Assembly: GCA_027924645.1 (NCBI GenBank)
Contig: BSBN01000495.1
Span: forward strand, 806,001-870,000
Length of the DNA stretch: 64,000 bases
DNA from: Cunninghamia lanceolata
Lineage: Eukaryota > Streptophyta > Pinopsida > Cupressales > Cupressaceae
Direction: 5' to 3'
Positions 11,797 to 22,907 of the stretch are shown here, one piece after another. A program made the position numbers and the translations under genes. The notes under the pieces are model-generated. The model made no database searches and was not told where the DNA came from. It worked only from the letters and a program-made list of their open reading frames with translations. The first letter of the stretch is position 1. Every line of letters starts with the position of its first letter.

Positions 11797-13143
11797 TTAC
11801 AAGGATCATTGTACCTTATCATTTAATCATATTTCAAGTATCAAATCCAAGGTTGTGTCCATGGCTATCTATAATTAGGAATCCTAACATTGCCTAGCTT
11901 TTATCCAACTAACTCTAATGATCTTTACTGATTAAAGAAACTTAATATTACTGATATATCTACTGTGAAATGAATTCTAAGAATATTGAAAACAAAACTG
12001 AATAATGAATTTCTTAAAGTAAATCTATATTACTCCTTCCAATGTAAACATGCATTTATCTATGAAAATAGTAACTATTTCTTTAAACAAAATCTGAAAT
12101 AATGAAAACGACAATATTAGCCTTCTGCCTTAGTGGTGAGAGTGGGCCCTTGCTCCACACCCTTGGGACTGAAGACCAAAGTAAAGAATCAACACAAGAG
12201 AATAATATCACAACTCAATTCAGTCCAATTCCATCCACTTTGTATTCAGAAAATGTCTATACCAAAATAAGGTTATAGAAATAAGAAAAATAATCGTTGT
12301 CCTTTTTTTTTTGCTACTTCTATAAGTTTATATCTAAATCTATGATGAGAGATCACTCACCCTATTCTACTAGTTCATCTAAGAGATAACATCAATATCT
12401 TTATTCTACTAACAGTCTAACTACAAAATGAATATCCATGCAATTAAAATAGGTTTAGTGGAACAACAGTCCATACTAAATCTGAGTCTTAGTTTTTAAA
12501 TACACTTGGGCAACAAGGCCCTGAAATATAGGTATTTAAATCAATTTATCAATAACTCATGCAAAATCAAAAAGAGATAAAAAGTTCCAGTAGTTAACTA
12601 TAGACTACCCTTTATTACTCAGGTGATGATTTTAGTAACATCAGGAGCATCCTAATCACCACTGGAAGTGTCTGACTGACAACTATAATGGAAATATGTA
12701 CTATTTTAAAGAGGTGCTAGAGATGTATGTGACCTTCTCATTCAGCTCCAGAGATGCTTGTGACTTCAGTCCAGCTCCAGAGATGGTTCACCTCCTTATC
12801 CCAAAATCTCTCCATTCAAATTGGAAACATTGGAGACCAGTCGTGGCATTCTGATGTCAGCTTCAGAGATCATTAGGACTACCTCTGGAGATGCACAAAA
12901 TTGTCTATCCGAACACCTACACCTATTGATTCAAAAAGAGAAGATTTCTGCATATTTCCATCAATTCAATGCACATTAGTCCTTCAATCAAAAGTCATGA
13001 TTCTAAGTAATTCATCTCTTATTAATCATCATTAGAATAATCTTGTTTTCTTATTTTGGTGTAGTCACCAGGACAATGGAATAAGAAGGGAGAAAAAGAG
13101 GGGTAAAAAGGTGTATTTCATGGGTGCTACCTGGCACTCATCA
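11797..13143 (-). repeat. Element A 5' LTR
   Basis: This is the partner of 531-1878. The plus-strand end is CTCATCA. The other end reads TTACAAGG where its partner keeps TGACAAGG. On the minus strand this copy would hold the promoter. I could not pick out a convincing TATA box. Confidence 0.9.
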
Positions 13144-13148
13144 CCATG
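13144..13148. repeat. Target-site duplication of element A, right copy
   Basis: CCATG, identical to 526-530. The short stretch to 13189 is the continuation of the flank that was split by element A. Confidence 0.85.
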
Positions 13149-13189
13149 ATCAACAGAAAATGGGAGAGGAGGTCTCAAAATCTACCTGT

Positions 13190-15480
13190 TGTCACATAGA
13201 TTTAAACCTAGTGTTGAAGGCTTTTAGGGCTCCAACAATCTAGTGAAACATTGAGATGACCTACATGTGTGGGACCCTATAGGGAGGCCAAATCTCTAGA
13301 GGGAGGCTAGTTCCTTTGTTGAATGAGAGATTTGGTGATCCTAAGACTAAACCTAATCTATCCACCAGTTATGAAAAGAGGAAAAGGGAGTAAAACCAAA
13401 TTTAAAGGAGGTGATACACCAGGTTTGAATATGGGAAGGCCCTTGAAACAACCATGTATACACAAAATAACAATATCCAACAAACCAACATACACAAATC
13501 AGGAACTACTTGCAGAGATAAGAGAAACTAAATGAAATCTAAGAGGAAAGATGCATTCATAGATGGAGATCAGACAAAAGATTACACATAACAAAGAGCA
13601 ATTCATGAAAAGGTAAAAAACTGATGTCTATTCTCAAAGAGGCATGGTCACAATTGTAAGAGATATGGTTTTTAAAACCAAATGCCAACTAGAATACATT
13701 ACAATTCATGCTTTATAAAGCATTTACAATGGAGCACCATGACCTACTGTAGTGAATGCACTCATGGGTCTGTCAGAGATATTTCCTCGCCAAAAGAGAT
13801 GTCTATCTGAAAGACTTTAGTATAGAAAATATCTAGATCTAGGAGTAGATGGAAGATATTTGTGTCTTCAATGCAAAATTTTGAATCATCAAACTACAAC
13901 AATTAATGCAAAATATCTGTCGTTTGAAACTTTTACAACACTTCATGTCGACCCTTGATATGTCTTGTTGGCTAGGTCTGTATATTCATCTTCAGTCAAA
14001 AACTTATCTTGATATCTAGATATGCATATCCATATCTGGATCATGGATATTGGATTATAATTTCAAAGTGAGAATATTCCTCAAAAATACCACCAAATGA
14101 AAGAGGATGAAATTCTAAGCAATTTCACCTTTTGGATCATGCAGAAATTCCTCAGGATGAAGAAGATACTTGCAATCAAAGTTGTGGTCAATGGCACATG
14201 GATATCCATGAATATCCCCAAGGTCTATACATTCGCAAATATGTAGATGATATAGCCTAGCTGAACAGAAGAGTCTCCATATCTCGATATCTGGATGCAC
14301 CCATCAAATTTACCTCAGCGGTTATTCGGGTCATCATTCGCATGAATACCCGATGTCTAGATGTTAACTTGATATCCATATATTAGCCTAATATCTAAAT
14401 TCTTCTTTATGTCCATGCCCATGAAACTAACATCCATATCCTGATGACATCATCAACATATTGGGAAGGTCCAGATATTTAGGACTTGTCAAATATCCAT
14501 GTCGGAATGTGCTGATGATGTCATCCTCATAAGGCACTTCTTTGAAAAGGATCCAGATGATGTCATTGGGACATTCGCATAAGGATCTAGACATTGGGGA
14601 AGATCCAAACATTATCCAAGGTCTGGATATTAAGATAGTATCCAAATATTTAGCTAAGGTCGAGATACTCAAGAAATATTAGGTTCTTAGTTAAGATCTG
14701 AATGTTAAGAGAACATCTAGATATTAGCTAAGGTCCAGATATCAACTAAGGTCTGGATGTTAGTTAAGATACGGATGTTAGGAAAGCATCTAGATATCAG
14801 CTAAAGTCTGGATATTGGAAAATAATTCAGATATCTAGACAATAGATATCCATACTAGAAAATAACTAAGTATGAAGATGGAAAACTCTATGAAGGAAGA
14901 CATTAAAGACTAAAGGTTTTTGGGTATTTCTGGGTTTTTTGTAAGGATTCTCCAAACGAGATTTCAAGGATTTTCACAATGTAGAACACTAGAAATTAAA
15001 GGATTTAAGGCTTGTAGAGATATATTCCAAGGGATTTCAAGGGATTTTCAAGGTGAACTATTTGACTCAGGAAGAGTAAAAAGGGTTAACATTTTGGTGA
15101 CTCACATGGATGTTTTCCTACTAAACAAAAGACTAGTGGCCTTAAACATTCATTGGGTATGGGGTCAAAAGAGGACTGCAACAAGAACAAGGGATTCAAT
15201 ATAACTGAGCATGTCACTGGGACAAAACAAAACAAACCAATCATATATCCTCCTAATGAGAATACAATAGAGTGCAGAGGCACTTATTCAAGGGAAAACC
15301 TAAAGAAGAAACAAAACTCACCTACACCTAAACTAACCAACCAGAATTGACCTTAAACAAAGCCATTAACTGGTTCTTCAAAATAATTACCCTTTCTCAA
15401 CAACTTACAATGTTTTTGATGCTCATGGGAAGCTAGCAAGAGATGGAGGAGGAATTTGCATATGACAAATTGATGGACCA
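13190..15480 (-). repeat. Element C 3' LTR
   Basis: Similarity to the other copy stops at 15031. I place the true end at 15480 because GATGGACCA there is followed at once by CTCCCCCAAG, a polypurine tract on the minus strand, and because TG and CA ends result. The last 450 bases would then be missing from the right-hand copy. The end at 15480 is inference. Confidence 0.6.
14590..14860. repeat. Degenerate minisatellite in element C 3' LTR
   Basis: Variants of AGCTAAGGTCCAGATATT and of GTTAAGATCTGGATGTTA recur about ten times with spacing of roughly 18 to 36 bases. GATATC and AGATATT words are also common from 14000. The array is repeated in the partner LTR at about 34610-34860. Confidence 0.6.
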
Positions 15481-15489
15481 CTCCCCCAA
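15481..15489 (-). other. Putative polypurine tract of element C
   Basis: On the minus strand this reads TTGGGGGAG, just upstream of a TGGTCC start. The location suits plus-strand priming into the left LTR. No second LTR end is available to confirm it. Confidence 0.5.
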
Positions 15490-16314
15490 GAATAGGGATA
15501 AACTTACATATCCACATGAACTGATTATTGATGCAACTGTCTGAATGTGGATAAATAGGTTGATCTCATTTATTTTAATGCTCAACTTCATGCTCAGGAG
15601 TAAGCATGACAAGTGGTGACTCTTCTTGATGTGTCTCTAGTTGGGCTAGGTGTCTGATAGGACATCCCCTTGAAATGACATGCAAATCAATAGAGTTGAT
15701 CTCATTCCTCTGCTCTAATTTCTTCTCTTCTTGTCGATCTAAATGCTCTGGCTCTTATGGTTCAACTGGAAATATGGCTGCCTCCACCTTGAACATAAGA
15801 TGCTTCTCATGATGTTCCTCCTTAGGGAATGGTGGCTTGATGTCACATCTTGAGCAGAAAAGATCTATCTCATCTTGAAAGAGGTCTTCCAGCTCTACAA
15901 AGCACATAGGAATGAGAAGATCCAACTTGGCTTCATGAATTTCTACATTTTCCAGAATATGGCTACTTACATGCTCCTTTTCATGAGTCAGAACCTCACT
16001 ATTATGTTTGGCCTAAACTTACAACAATCCTCCATCAGTTTCATTGCCCCTATGTTTCTCCAAAACTATAGCTAATACTGGCATTGGCATGCCTTTTTCA
16101 TTTTCAATATAGCTGGATAACTCCTCTGCTTCAGCTACTTCTTCCATCAAATCAGGGTTGCCCCCAATGTTTGACTCCAGCTCTGCATTATTCTTCTTGA
16201 GCTACCTCTACAACTAAAACTCTTCACCATGCTTCCTTTGCATTTGGGTTTCATTCATCTTGTTCACAACATGGGGAAATTCTTGAAATGTGCCAAAATC
16301 TAGGGGACTCAATG
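15490..16314 (-). pseudogene. Element C internal coding remnant, left part
   Basis: Minus-strand reading gives broken acidic segments such as DFGTFQEFPHVVNKMNE and EEVAEAEELSSYIENEKG, separated by stops. These look like the remains of a gag or accessory protein, but I recognise no domain. The segment ends where B-old inserted at 16315. Confidence 0.4.
16310..16314. repeat. Possible degenerate target duplication of B-old
   Basis: CAATG precedes the B-old LTR and CAACC follows it at 32178-32182. Three of five bases agree. That fits an old duplication with two later changes, but could be chance. Confidence 0.3.
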
Positions 16315-16540
16315 TGTTGGAAACTTGGCTAAGCATGATGTTTGATAGTATTGTCATTGATGGAAATAAGAAAAGGAACAAAGATTCAACAAGGTTGGAA
16401 CAAAGATTTTGGTCTGACAAAGCATACTTAAGCATTTTGACTAAGTATTGGTAGAGTACAAAGATAGTGACAGAGAGACAATATTTTGATCAGAGTTGGT
16501 TAGCAGTTGAAGATCTGGTCTTGTGGTTTTGGTAAGACGT
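16315..16540 (+). repeat. B-old 5' LTR, first part
   Basis: The first 226 bases of the LTR match 30653-30888 of the 3' copy. The sequence runs to GACGT, the target site used by B-young, and continues at 24006. Confidence 0.88.
16536..16540. repeat. Target-site duplication of B-young, left copy
   Basis: GACGT precedes the TGTTGG start of B-young and is repeated at 24001-24005 directly after its CAACA end. Confidence 0.93.
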
Positions 16541-17632
16541 TGTTGGCAAGAGACACTATATGGATTCATGGTTGTTGTCATTGATGGCAACAAAGGTCAT
16601 CCCACATATCCGCAAGTCATGGTGTGTTTCTACCGGAAGTCAGAATAAAGATTGTTGTGGTCCGGTGAACAAGAACAGAGCATGTGGCAAGGTCCGACAG
16701 ATTGGTCCGGATCTCTCAGAGGAAGTGTCTTGGTGCAGTGCGGATTTGGGGAAGTCAAGAGGACTACCGTGAGTGGTATATTCCAAGGATTTAGCCTCCG
16801 GTGATGGACAAGGAAAAAGATATGAATAGTTGAGTACCGGATTCCTGAGAGACAGTGAAAACATAGGAAGAACTGACTGACAGAGTATCAGACTACTTTC
16901 CAGATGTGTTACTGTTGATGATAAAGGTTGTGAAGGCATGAATCATGTTTGGCCGACATGATTAATGATATCTACAAGTATATGCTTGATCCGCATTGCT
17001 TGGTGAGCAAGGATTCAGCCGACAGAACAGAGTTTGTAAGAAACTAGACTGTTCCGGATGCCGACTAGAAAAGTGATGAAATTACTTGTGTGGATATATA
17101 TAGAGGATGGATTTAGTTGTGAAGTGTGTGATTGTGTGAAGGTATATGCGAATAAGTGCAGAACAGAGCAGAAGTAGCAAGAAAGATCCGGTATGTGAAA
17201 GGATAGCAGAATAAAGAACAGAGGAGAGATGAAGTGCAGCAGATCAGTGTACTGAGCCTAATCGGAACTGAACTCCAGCATATGCAGATGCTTCCAATCA
17301 GTTCAAGACTATGATTCTTATCACTTTGTAGACAGTGTGTCTCCTTGTAGGCAGTGGGCCTCTTTGTGAGCAGTGTGCTCGGGCAGTGAGCCCTAATTGG
17401 CAAGTGCCATTTTTGTAATTTCCTATTCTTCTAACAGAGAATAATTTTTGGGTTAATCACCCCGTGGTTTTCTCCCTTAACAGGGTTTCCATGTCAAAAA
17501 TACTGTGTCATGTGTTTCTTATTTCATGGCAATGTTTTTGTGTTTGATTCAATGCTGCATTAATTAACAATAAAGTTCAAAAATGGAAATAATTAGGATA
17601 ACTGATTCACCCCCCCCTCTCAGTTATCAACA
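16541..17632 (+). repeat. B-young 5' LTR
   Basis: It runs from TGTTGGCAAG to TTATCAACA. A TATATATAGAGG box near 17094-17105 is a reasonable promoter candidate. A C-rich run of about seven bases lies near the end, followed by CTCTCAG. Confidence 0.93.
17094..17105 (+). promoter_or_regulatory. Candidate TATA box in B-young 5' LTR
   Basis: TATATATAGAGG lies about 550 bases into the LTR. The same box is kept in the 3' LTR near 23461-23472 despite changes just upstream. Assigned from base composition and position only. Confidence 0.4.
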
Positions 17633-17634
17633 AT

Positions 17635-17647
17635 TGGTATCAGAGCT
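17635..17647 (+). other. Primer-binding site of B-young, tRNA-iMet
   Basis: TGGTATCAGAGCT lies two bases after the 5' LTR. It is the standard plant initiator-methionine tRNA complement used by copia and many gypsy elements. Confidence 0.92.
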
Positions 17648-17697
17648 AAGTTCCTCCTAATAGAGCCTAACAGCTTGAGGAAGATCTGGGAGTTCAA

Positions 17698-18876
17698 ATG
17701 GATGCATATGGTTTAAGGGAGCAACTCAAGACTGCCCTTGAGGATCTTGAACAGTCAAATTCTGAAGTCAATGAATTAAAGGAAAGACTCAAACAGGCTG
17801 ATGAATTCATGAGAGAATTAAAAGACAAATTAAGTCTCTCTATGAAAAAGAGAAAGGAACTGCTCCAACAATTGGCAAGACAAAGTGAAGAAAGCAATAC
17901 AAATGAAGAATTGACTGAGCAAACCAAGTTATGTGAAAAGTTATCAAAAGAAGTCATTATGTTAAGACATGAAATGGAATCAGGAACTATAAAATTTACT
18001 CAAGAGATTGAAGAAAAAAGAAAAGCTGAAGACAATCTAAGACAATCTCTTAAAGAAAAATCAGAAGAATGCCACTAGATGGACATGATTATCAGATATC
18101 TTGAATTTGATCTTGAAGATGCCAAACATAATGAAGAAAAACTTGAGGATCAAATTGCCTCTCTCAAAAGAGACCTTCAAACAGCAAATGAATATAAAGA
18201 GAAATTCAAGATAAGTTCTGCTCAACTTGAAGTTCTTCTTGGAAGTCAAAAGAAGATAGATGACAAGTATGGTTTGGGATATGAGAAAGGAGAAAGCTCC
18301 GGATCCGGTCAAAAGAATTTTGGATCAGAAAATCCAAGGAATAGACCTAGAAGACCTCCGGTAAGACAGCCCAATGCTCAAAGATATCCATCTTTCAATG
18401 GATACTGCCACAGCTGCAACCACTTTGGTCACAAAGCTAATCAGTGCAAAAAGAGAATGAATCAGATTAATTCATCCTTCTCCGGACAGTGCTTTAACTG
18501 CAAAAGGTATGGACACAAATCCCATGAATGCAGAAATATGCAAGTAAACAATTCATTCAAAGGTAGATGCTTTACATGCAATAGAGTAGGTCATATGGCT
18601 AATCAATGCAAATCAAGAGGTTATCAGTCAAATATGCAAAGAAATGTTATTTGCCAAATCTGTAATAGGTCCGGTCATAATGCTAAAGTCTGCAGAAGCA
18701 AGAATCAGGACAAAAGAGGTCCGGTGTATAATCAGAATCAAGACAAGGGTAAACAAAAGATGAATGCGGATGAAGTTAGGAATCAGATGAACAAGATTTG
18801 GGTGAAGAAAAGTTCAGAGAATGTAGAGGTTGGATCCGCACCAGACTCTGGTGCTGATATTTCTTCTGAAAATTAA
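17698..18876 (+). CDS. B-young gag-like protein with four zinc knuckles, one in-frame TAG
   Basis: The 393-codon frame opens at the first Met after the primer site and is broken only by TAG at 18076-18078. The first half is a long charged coiled coil of SIRE gag type. The SSAQLEVLLGSQKKIDDKYGLGY segment closely follows the SIRE-family pattern that precedes the knuckles. Four CX2CX4HX4C knuckles follow at 18406-18447, 18490-18531, 18568-18609 and 18652-18693, then a basic tail. The usual N-terminal gag domain of copia elements is missing, so this is the RNA-binding half only. It probably binds element RNA inside a helper's particle. The TAG may be a recent mutation or may be read through. Confidence 0.8.
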
Positions 18877-19529
18877 AAAGTGAGCTCTGGCTCAGGGGGA
18901 GACTCAAAGAAAATCCTGTTCCCCCAGCCAATCAAGTGGTGCCGGATGTGGCACAAGATGCGGAGTAAAGGGTTTAAAGATATAAGTCTTGAGATGATCC
19001 AGATAAGATTTCAGAGGTCCGCATGGAGATATGAAGAAGCTGTGATCGATCAAGTAAGACCTGTTCCGGGAGATGCTCCAGTATGACAGAGGATTACAAA
19101 AAGATCCGGAGAGATCCGGAAGTGCATTGTCTTATTCTACAGATTGGACAGAGTGTTTGGGATGTTCTTGTAATGTGTCACCTTGATTTATTCATGATTG
19201 AAAGATCCGGATGATGTTCACAGATCAGGACTAATCCAGGATACTCCAAGCTATCCGGATAAGGCAAACCAGAATAATATAGGTCGAGCATTTATTGCCA
19301 TCAGATATTAGGGTTTGTGGAGCAATATAAGGGATTTCTCAAAAAGCATTTTCTCATTCTGCACTCAAGAAGAAGCGAAAAGTGGAGCTCTGCAACCAGA
19401 TTCATCAAGCACACCAAAGATCTCCTGCCGAAGTCATTGCATAAAGAAATCAATCCAACCACTCCGTGCAAACCGAAGGCGCATAAGGTATTCTCCGTTT
19501 TCATTATCTCACTGCAAATCTTTGAAGAA
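18877..19529 (+). other. B-young region between gag and ORF2
   Basis: No long frame in phase with either neighbour is present. GAGCTCTGGCTCAGGGGGAG at 18882-18901 resembles an internal polypurine tract and is matched in B-old near 26592. ORF2 probably needs its own translation start or a spliced RNA to be expressed across this gap. Confidence 0.55.
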
Positions 19530-22500
19530 ATGGCTACTCCAAATATAGTGAAAATCTCAAATAGGCCCCGACCTGAATTTAAGAAACATCCTTACAAATC
19601 CTTGGAGGTAGATCCACTAGGAGCCTTCTCTAGTGTTCCTCATGGTGTATTGCACACAGAAGATATTAGGGTTTACATCCATGCGAATCTTGAAGACTTT
19701 GGAGAATCAAAACTGATGGATATCTATCACAAACAATTGATAGATGACTCCTTTGAGATCAAACCTCAGTACAAAGCCATCCGGGACAAACACTTTGCAC
19801 AGTGCATTCATTTCCCCTGTTTTGAAGAAGATGAATGGGTCCGGTATGTACTAAGTAGAGTACATGACAACTTCCTATGGTTGAACAAGCCCTTCAAGAT
19901 CACCAAAGATGCAATTAGGGCTGTAACCGGTCTGCACTCATCCGGTGGATTACCTGTTCTCAAATCTGTCAAAAATTAGACAGTTAGTGATGCAACCGGA
20001 TCCAAGTTTGACAAGAGAGCTATGACAGTTGATGACATCACTGAACCGGATGTCAAATTTGCATCTATGATAATTGGTTACAAAATCTATCACTCCAGTA
20101 GGGAAAATTCAGTACCGGGAATTGCAATCTACACAGCCTATCAAATGTTAAAGGAGAATGCAGACTATGACTTGTGTGAGCTTCTTGTAAACCAACTCTT
20201 TGAAAATCTGCAGAAGATTAAGAAGGACAAGAAAAACTCCTTCAAGTATGGCAATCTGATCCTTTGTCTCTTCTTTTACTACATGAACGAGCTTCCCGGA
20301 TCCAGTGGATGGATATGGCAGAATGACAGACCGGTTGCCATCCAAATCAGAGACTATTTGCATGGACTTGGGGATGCTAAAGCAAGAAACACAGCTCTAT
20401 GGGGATACTTCAAGAACTTCCAAAGCATGATGCATGCAAGAGAAAGAATACCCCTATCCCTCGTTGAAAAGTACAAAGACACAGTATGCTTCATGGTAGA
20501 AACAGATCAGTGTCTAATGGAGGCAGTAGAACCAAGAACTGTATGGATCATGCCCATGGGGTATGAAGTGGATGAACAAATAGTGGAGCTGCATGTTCAA
20601 CACATGCTAAGTCAGCCCAAAGATCCAAAGGCAGAAAGGTTTGGAACCTTTGAGGAGCTGAGTGTAAAGATCCATGTAGAACTCAGGGAACCTGAGATAA
20701 AGAGAAAGGTGAGAAAAGAAGTAGAGCATATTGCTCAAGGCCTAGGCATCTCAAAAGAGGCACTTGATGCCAGTCGGGAAAAGAGGAGGAAGGCTGAGGA
20801 AGAAAAGAAAAGTAAAGAAAGTGTTCCGGTTGAAACTTCCACCCGGACCAGATCATCAAAAAGATCTGCACCTCCCACAACCAAAAGCTCAAAACCGGAA
20901 GTCCAGGCATCCGGTAAAAGATCTAAGACAAAAGCCACAAGGGCTTATGAAAGCCAAAAGGATGAAGAGGAAACAGAGTCAGATGAGAGAGTAAAAGAAA
21001 TAAAGAAGCAGAAGAAGAAAGGATCCGGTAAACCCTCCACAGGCCAAGACAAGGATGAAATGGCAGAGGTATCTATTGAAAAGCCCACTCTGTCTCTAGA
21101 GAGTGTAATCAAGTCGGTTACGGTGGATGGAAACCTTCAACCAATGACTGAATTTTATGATGACTACAATGAGGCTAACCAAAAGACTCTGTAGGAAGCC
21201 ATAGTCAAATATCTGAACATATACAATAAGGCTTTCATTGAGATCATATCTCTTATTCCTAAAAGCCTAGAAAAGGAATTAGAAATAAGAAAGAATAATG
21301 CTCATGCAAAAGATCTTGAGATCTGGGAGCAGATAGCTATTCAGCTATATCCTCAAATTGATCCCAAGACAATGAACATAATCTTCAAAGACTGCAAAGA
21401 TGAGTTCAGAAGTAAAGCCAGGATGAATCAACTCATGCTTGGTGAGACTGACAAAGTGGCCAAAGAGACAGAAGAGATCCTCCGGAAGGCCTTCAAAAGG
21501 TTCAATCTTCCTGTTGTAGAGGACTTAGGTGCAGAAACAGCTGCGGATTTGGAATCATCTGCTCCGGAAGAAGTGGGCCCTGAACAGACTAACATCTCTC
21601 CTCCGGTTTCCCCTACAGTCTCCGGATCCCAAGAAGAAGAGAAACTACAGGAGAAAGAAGCAGCAGTTAAAGAAAAAGAGGTTGATAGCACCCCAACAGA
21701 GAAAACCACGACTGAAAGTGGTAAGAGTAAGGAAGGAGAAAAGATTCAAAAGGATAAAACTACAGAAGAGAAGAAACATCTGTCTCCGGCAAGAGACACT
21801 GCACAAACTATTCAAGAATTCCTGACAAAAGCCACTAGAGAAATTGATGAACCGGACCTGCTAAAAGGACCATTAGATTTTGACTCTTTGTCACCAGTGC
21901 AAATAATGAAAATAGCCTCATTTGCAAATGAGAAAGTCAAAGAGAAACTGCTGAAATCTCACATGGAAGACTGTGAGCTTATGGAGGTAGCATCTGGAGT
22001 GCTAGAAAAGATCATGCCATCTTTTCAAAAGGATCCCACAGCCTCCTCTTCTGGTAATCTCAAAACCTTAGTCAGCAGTGTTAGTACACATTTTGAATCT
22101 CTAGAAAAATCTGCTGAAGAAAAGGTCCAGAAGGAATTTTTGGATAAAAGATTTTCAGAAGTATTAGGATTAATCTCTAACGATAGGAGAAATATGAGTA
22201 TTGGAACAAAGAGCTTAGAAAATGCTCTTAAGGATGGCGGTGACATTTACAAATTTTGTATATCCTGGTCAAAGGCAACAGCAGCAATTGATAAGAAAAT
22301 AAAAGAGGAACAGGACAAGCTACAAAGTTTATCTCAAAGTTTTGATCCTCTCTCTTCCTCCATAATAAATCAAGAATGTCAGACTATTGCAGTCTTGAAT
22401 GAAATAAAGAATCTTGAGAAGGAAAGGAAGAATATCACTAACTGGATGGGAGAACTTAGAAGGATTATAATCCCTAAGTTAGAAATTATGCATGAGGCCA

Positions 22501-22676
22501 TCAGTGATGCTCAGACCACCGCCCAAACAAATGATCCGACAGATCTCAAGAGGGCAGAAGCTTTTGCATTTTTGTTGAGTGGTCACATCTCAATTTTGGA
22601 TAGAATGAAGCAAAGTTGGGCTACAGAACTGATCCAATTGAAGACATCCTTTGCAGACATTCTTCAGTATATGTGA
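19530..22676 (+). CDS. B-young ORF2: large unrecognised conserved protein, two in-frame TAG codons
   Basis: One frame runs 1049 codons from ATG at 19530 to TGA at 22676. It is interrupted only by TAG at 19977-19979 and 21192-21194. The N-terminal part (codons 1-390) has RPRPEFKKHPYKSLEVDPLGAF, HTEDIRVYIHANLEDFG, EDEWVRYVLSRVHDNFLWLN, a FKYGNLILCLFFYYMNELPG hydrophobic segment and TDQCLMEAVEPRTVW. All of these recur in B-old. A Lys/Glu/Ser-rich, probably disordered stretch follows. The C-terminal third is helical, with LLKSHMEDCELM and VSTHFESLEKSAEEKVQKEF conserved in B-old, and ends in coiled coil. The layout resembles the putative plant transposon protein ORFs of gypsy elements, but I cannot assign a function. 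Confidence 0.75.
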
Positions 22677-22895
22677 GTATGTAAATATGCGGCTATGTAT
22701 AGAAATTTTTGAAAATTTTGGTGTGCGGACCCTACCCTTTGCCATTGATGTCAAAGGGGGAGTGAGGAGCAGTGAAAAATGAGGAATCCAACTAAGGGGG
22801 AGTTCCGGAAATTGTATATAAAGACAGAGCATCAGCAAAGGGGGAGCATAGTGTAAACACTTAGTCATTTTTCACTAAGTGTTGCCATCAATGCC
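22677..22895 (+). other. B-young 3' untranslated region
   Basis: The region has several GGGGGAG words and ends with GTTGCCATCAATG at 22881-22893. This is the perfect 13-base inverted complement of CATTGATGGCAAC at 22946-22958 inside the 3' LTR. The pair brackets the polypurine tract. Confidence 0.7.
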
Positions 22896-22906
22896 AAGGG
22901 GGGAGA
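22896..22906 (+). other. Polypurine tract of B-young
   Basis: AAGGGGGGAGA lies directly before the LTR start TGTTGG. The AGGGGGAGATTGTTGG junction is typical of plant SIRE-like copia elements. Confidence 0.9.
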
Positions 22907-22907
22907 T

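Larger units (their letters stand above)
531..13143 (-). mobile_element. Element A: full-length decayed Ty3/gypsy LTR retrotransposon with an extra ORF
   Basis: The element has two LTRs of about 1.35 kb in direct orientation, TG and CA ends, a matching CCATG duplication, a tRNA-Asp-like primer site and a polypurine tract. All of these read on the minus strand. Gene order is gag, protease, RT, RNase H, integrase, then a long extra ORF before the 3' LTR. The gag and protease wording, the primer site and the extra downstream ORF resemble the Athila/Tat part of Ty3/gypsy. Every gene has stops or frameshifts. In the stretches I compared the LTRs differ at roughly one base in ten, so the insertion is old. 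Confidence 0.92.

Noticed and set aside
14000..14900. Possible CRISPR-like array in the C LTR
   Set aside because: The repeated words vary in length and sequence, and the spacers are not unique. It is a degenerate minisatellite in a plant LTR.
16560..16772. 70-codon plus-strand frame in the B-young 5' LTR, repeated at 22879-23139
   Set aside because: It lies wholly inside the LTR upstream of the TATA candidate, has no recognised domain and simply follows the LTR duplication.
17694..17957. Minus-strand frame antisense to B-young gag
   Set aside because: It is a shadow of the coiled-coil coding sequence on the plus strand.
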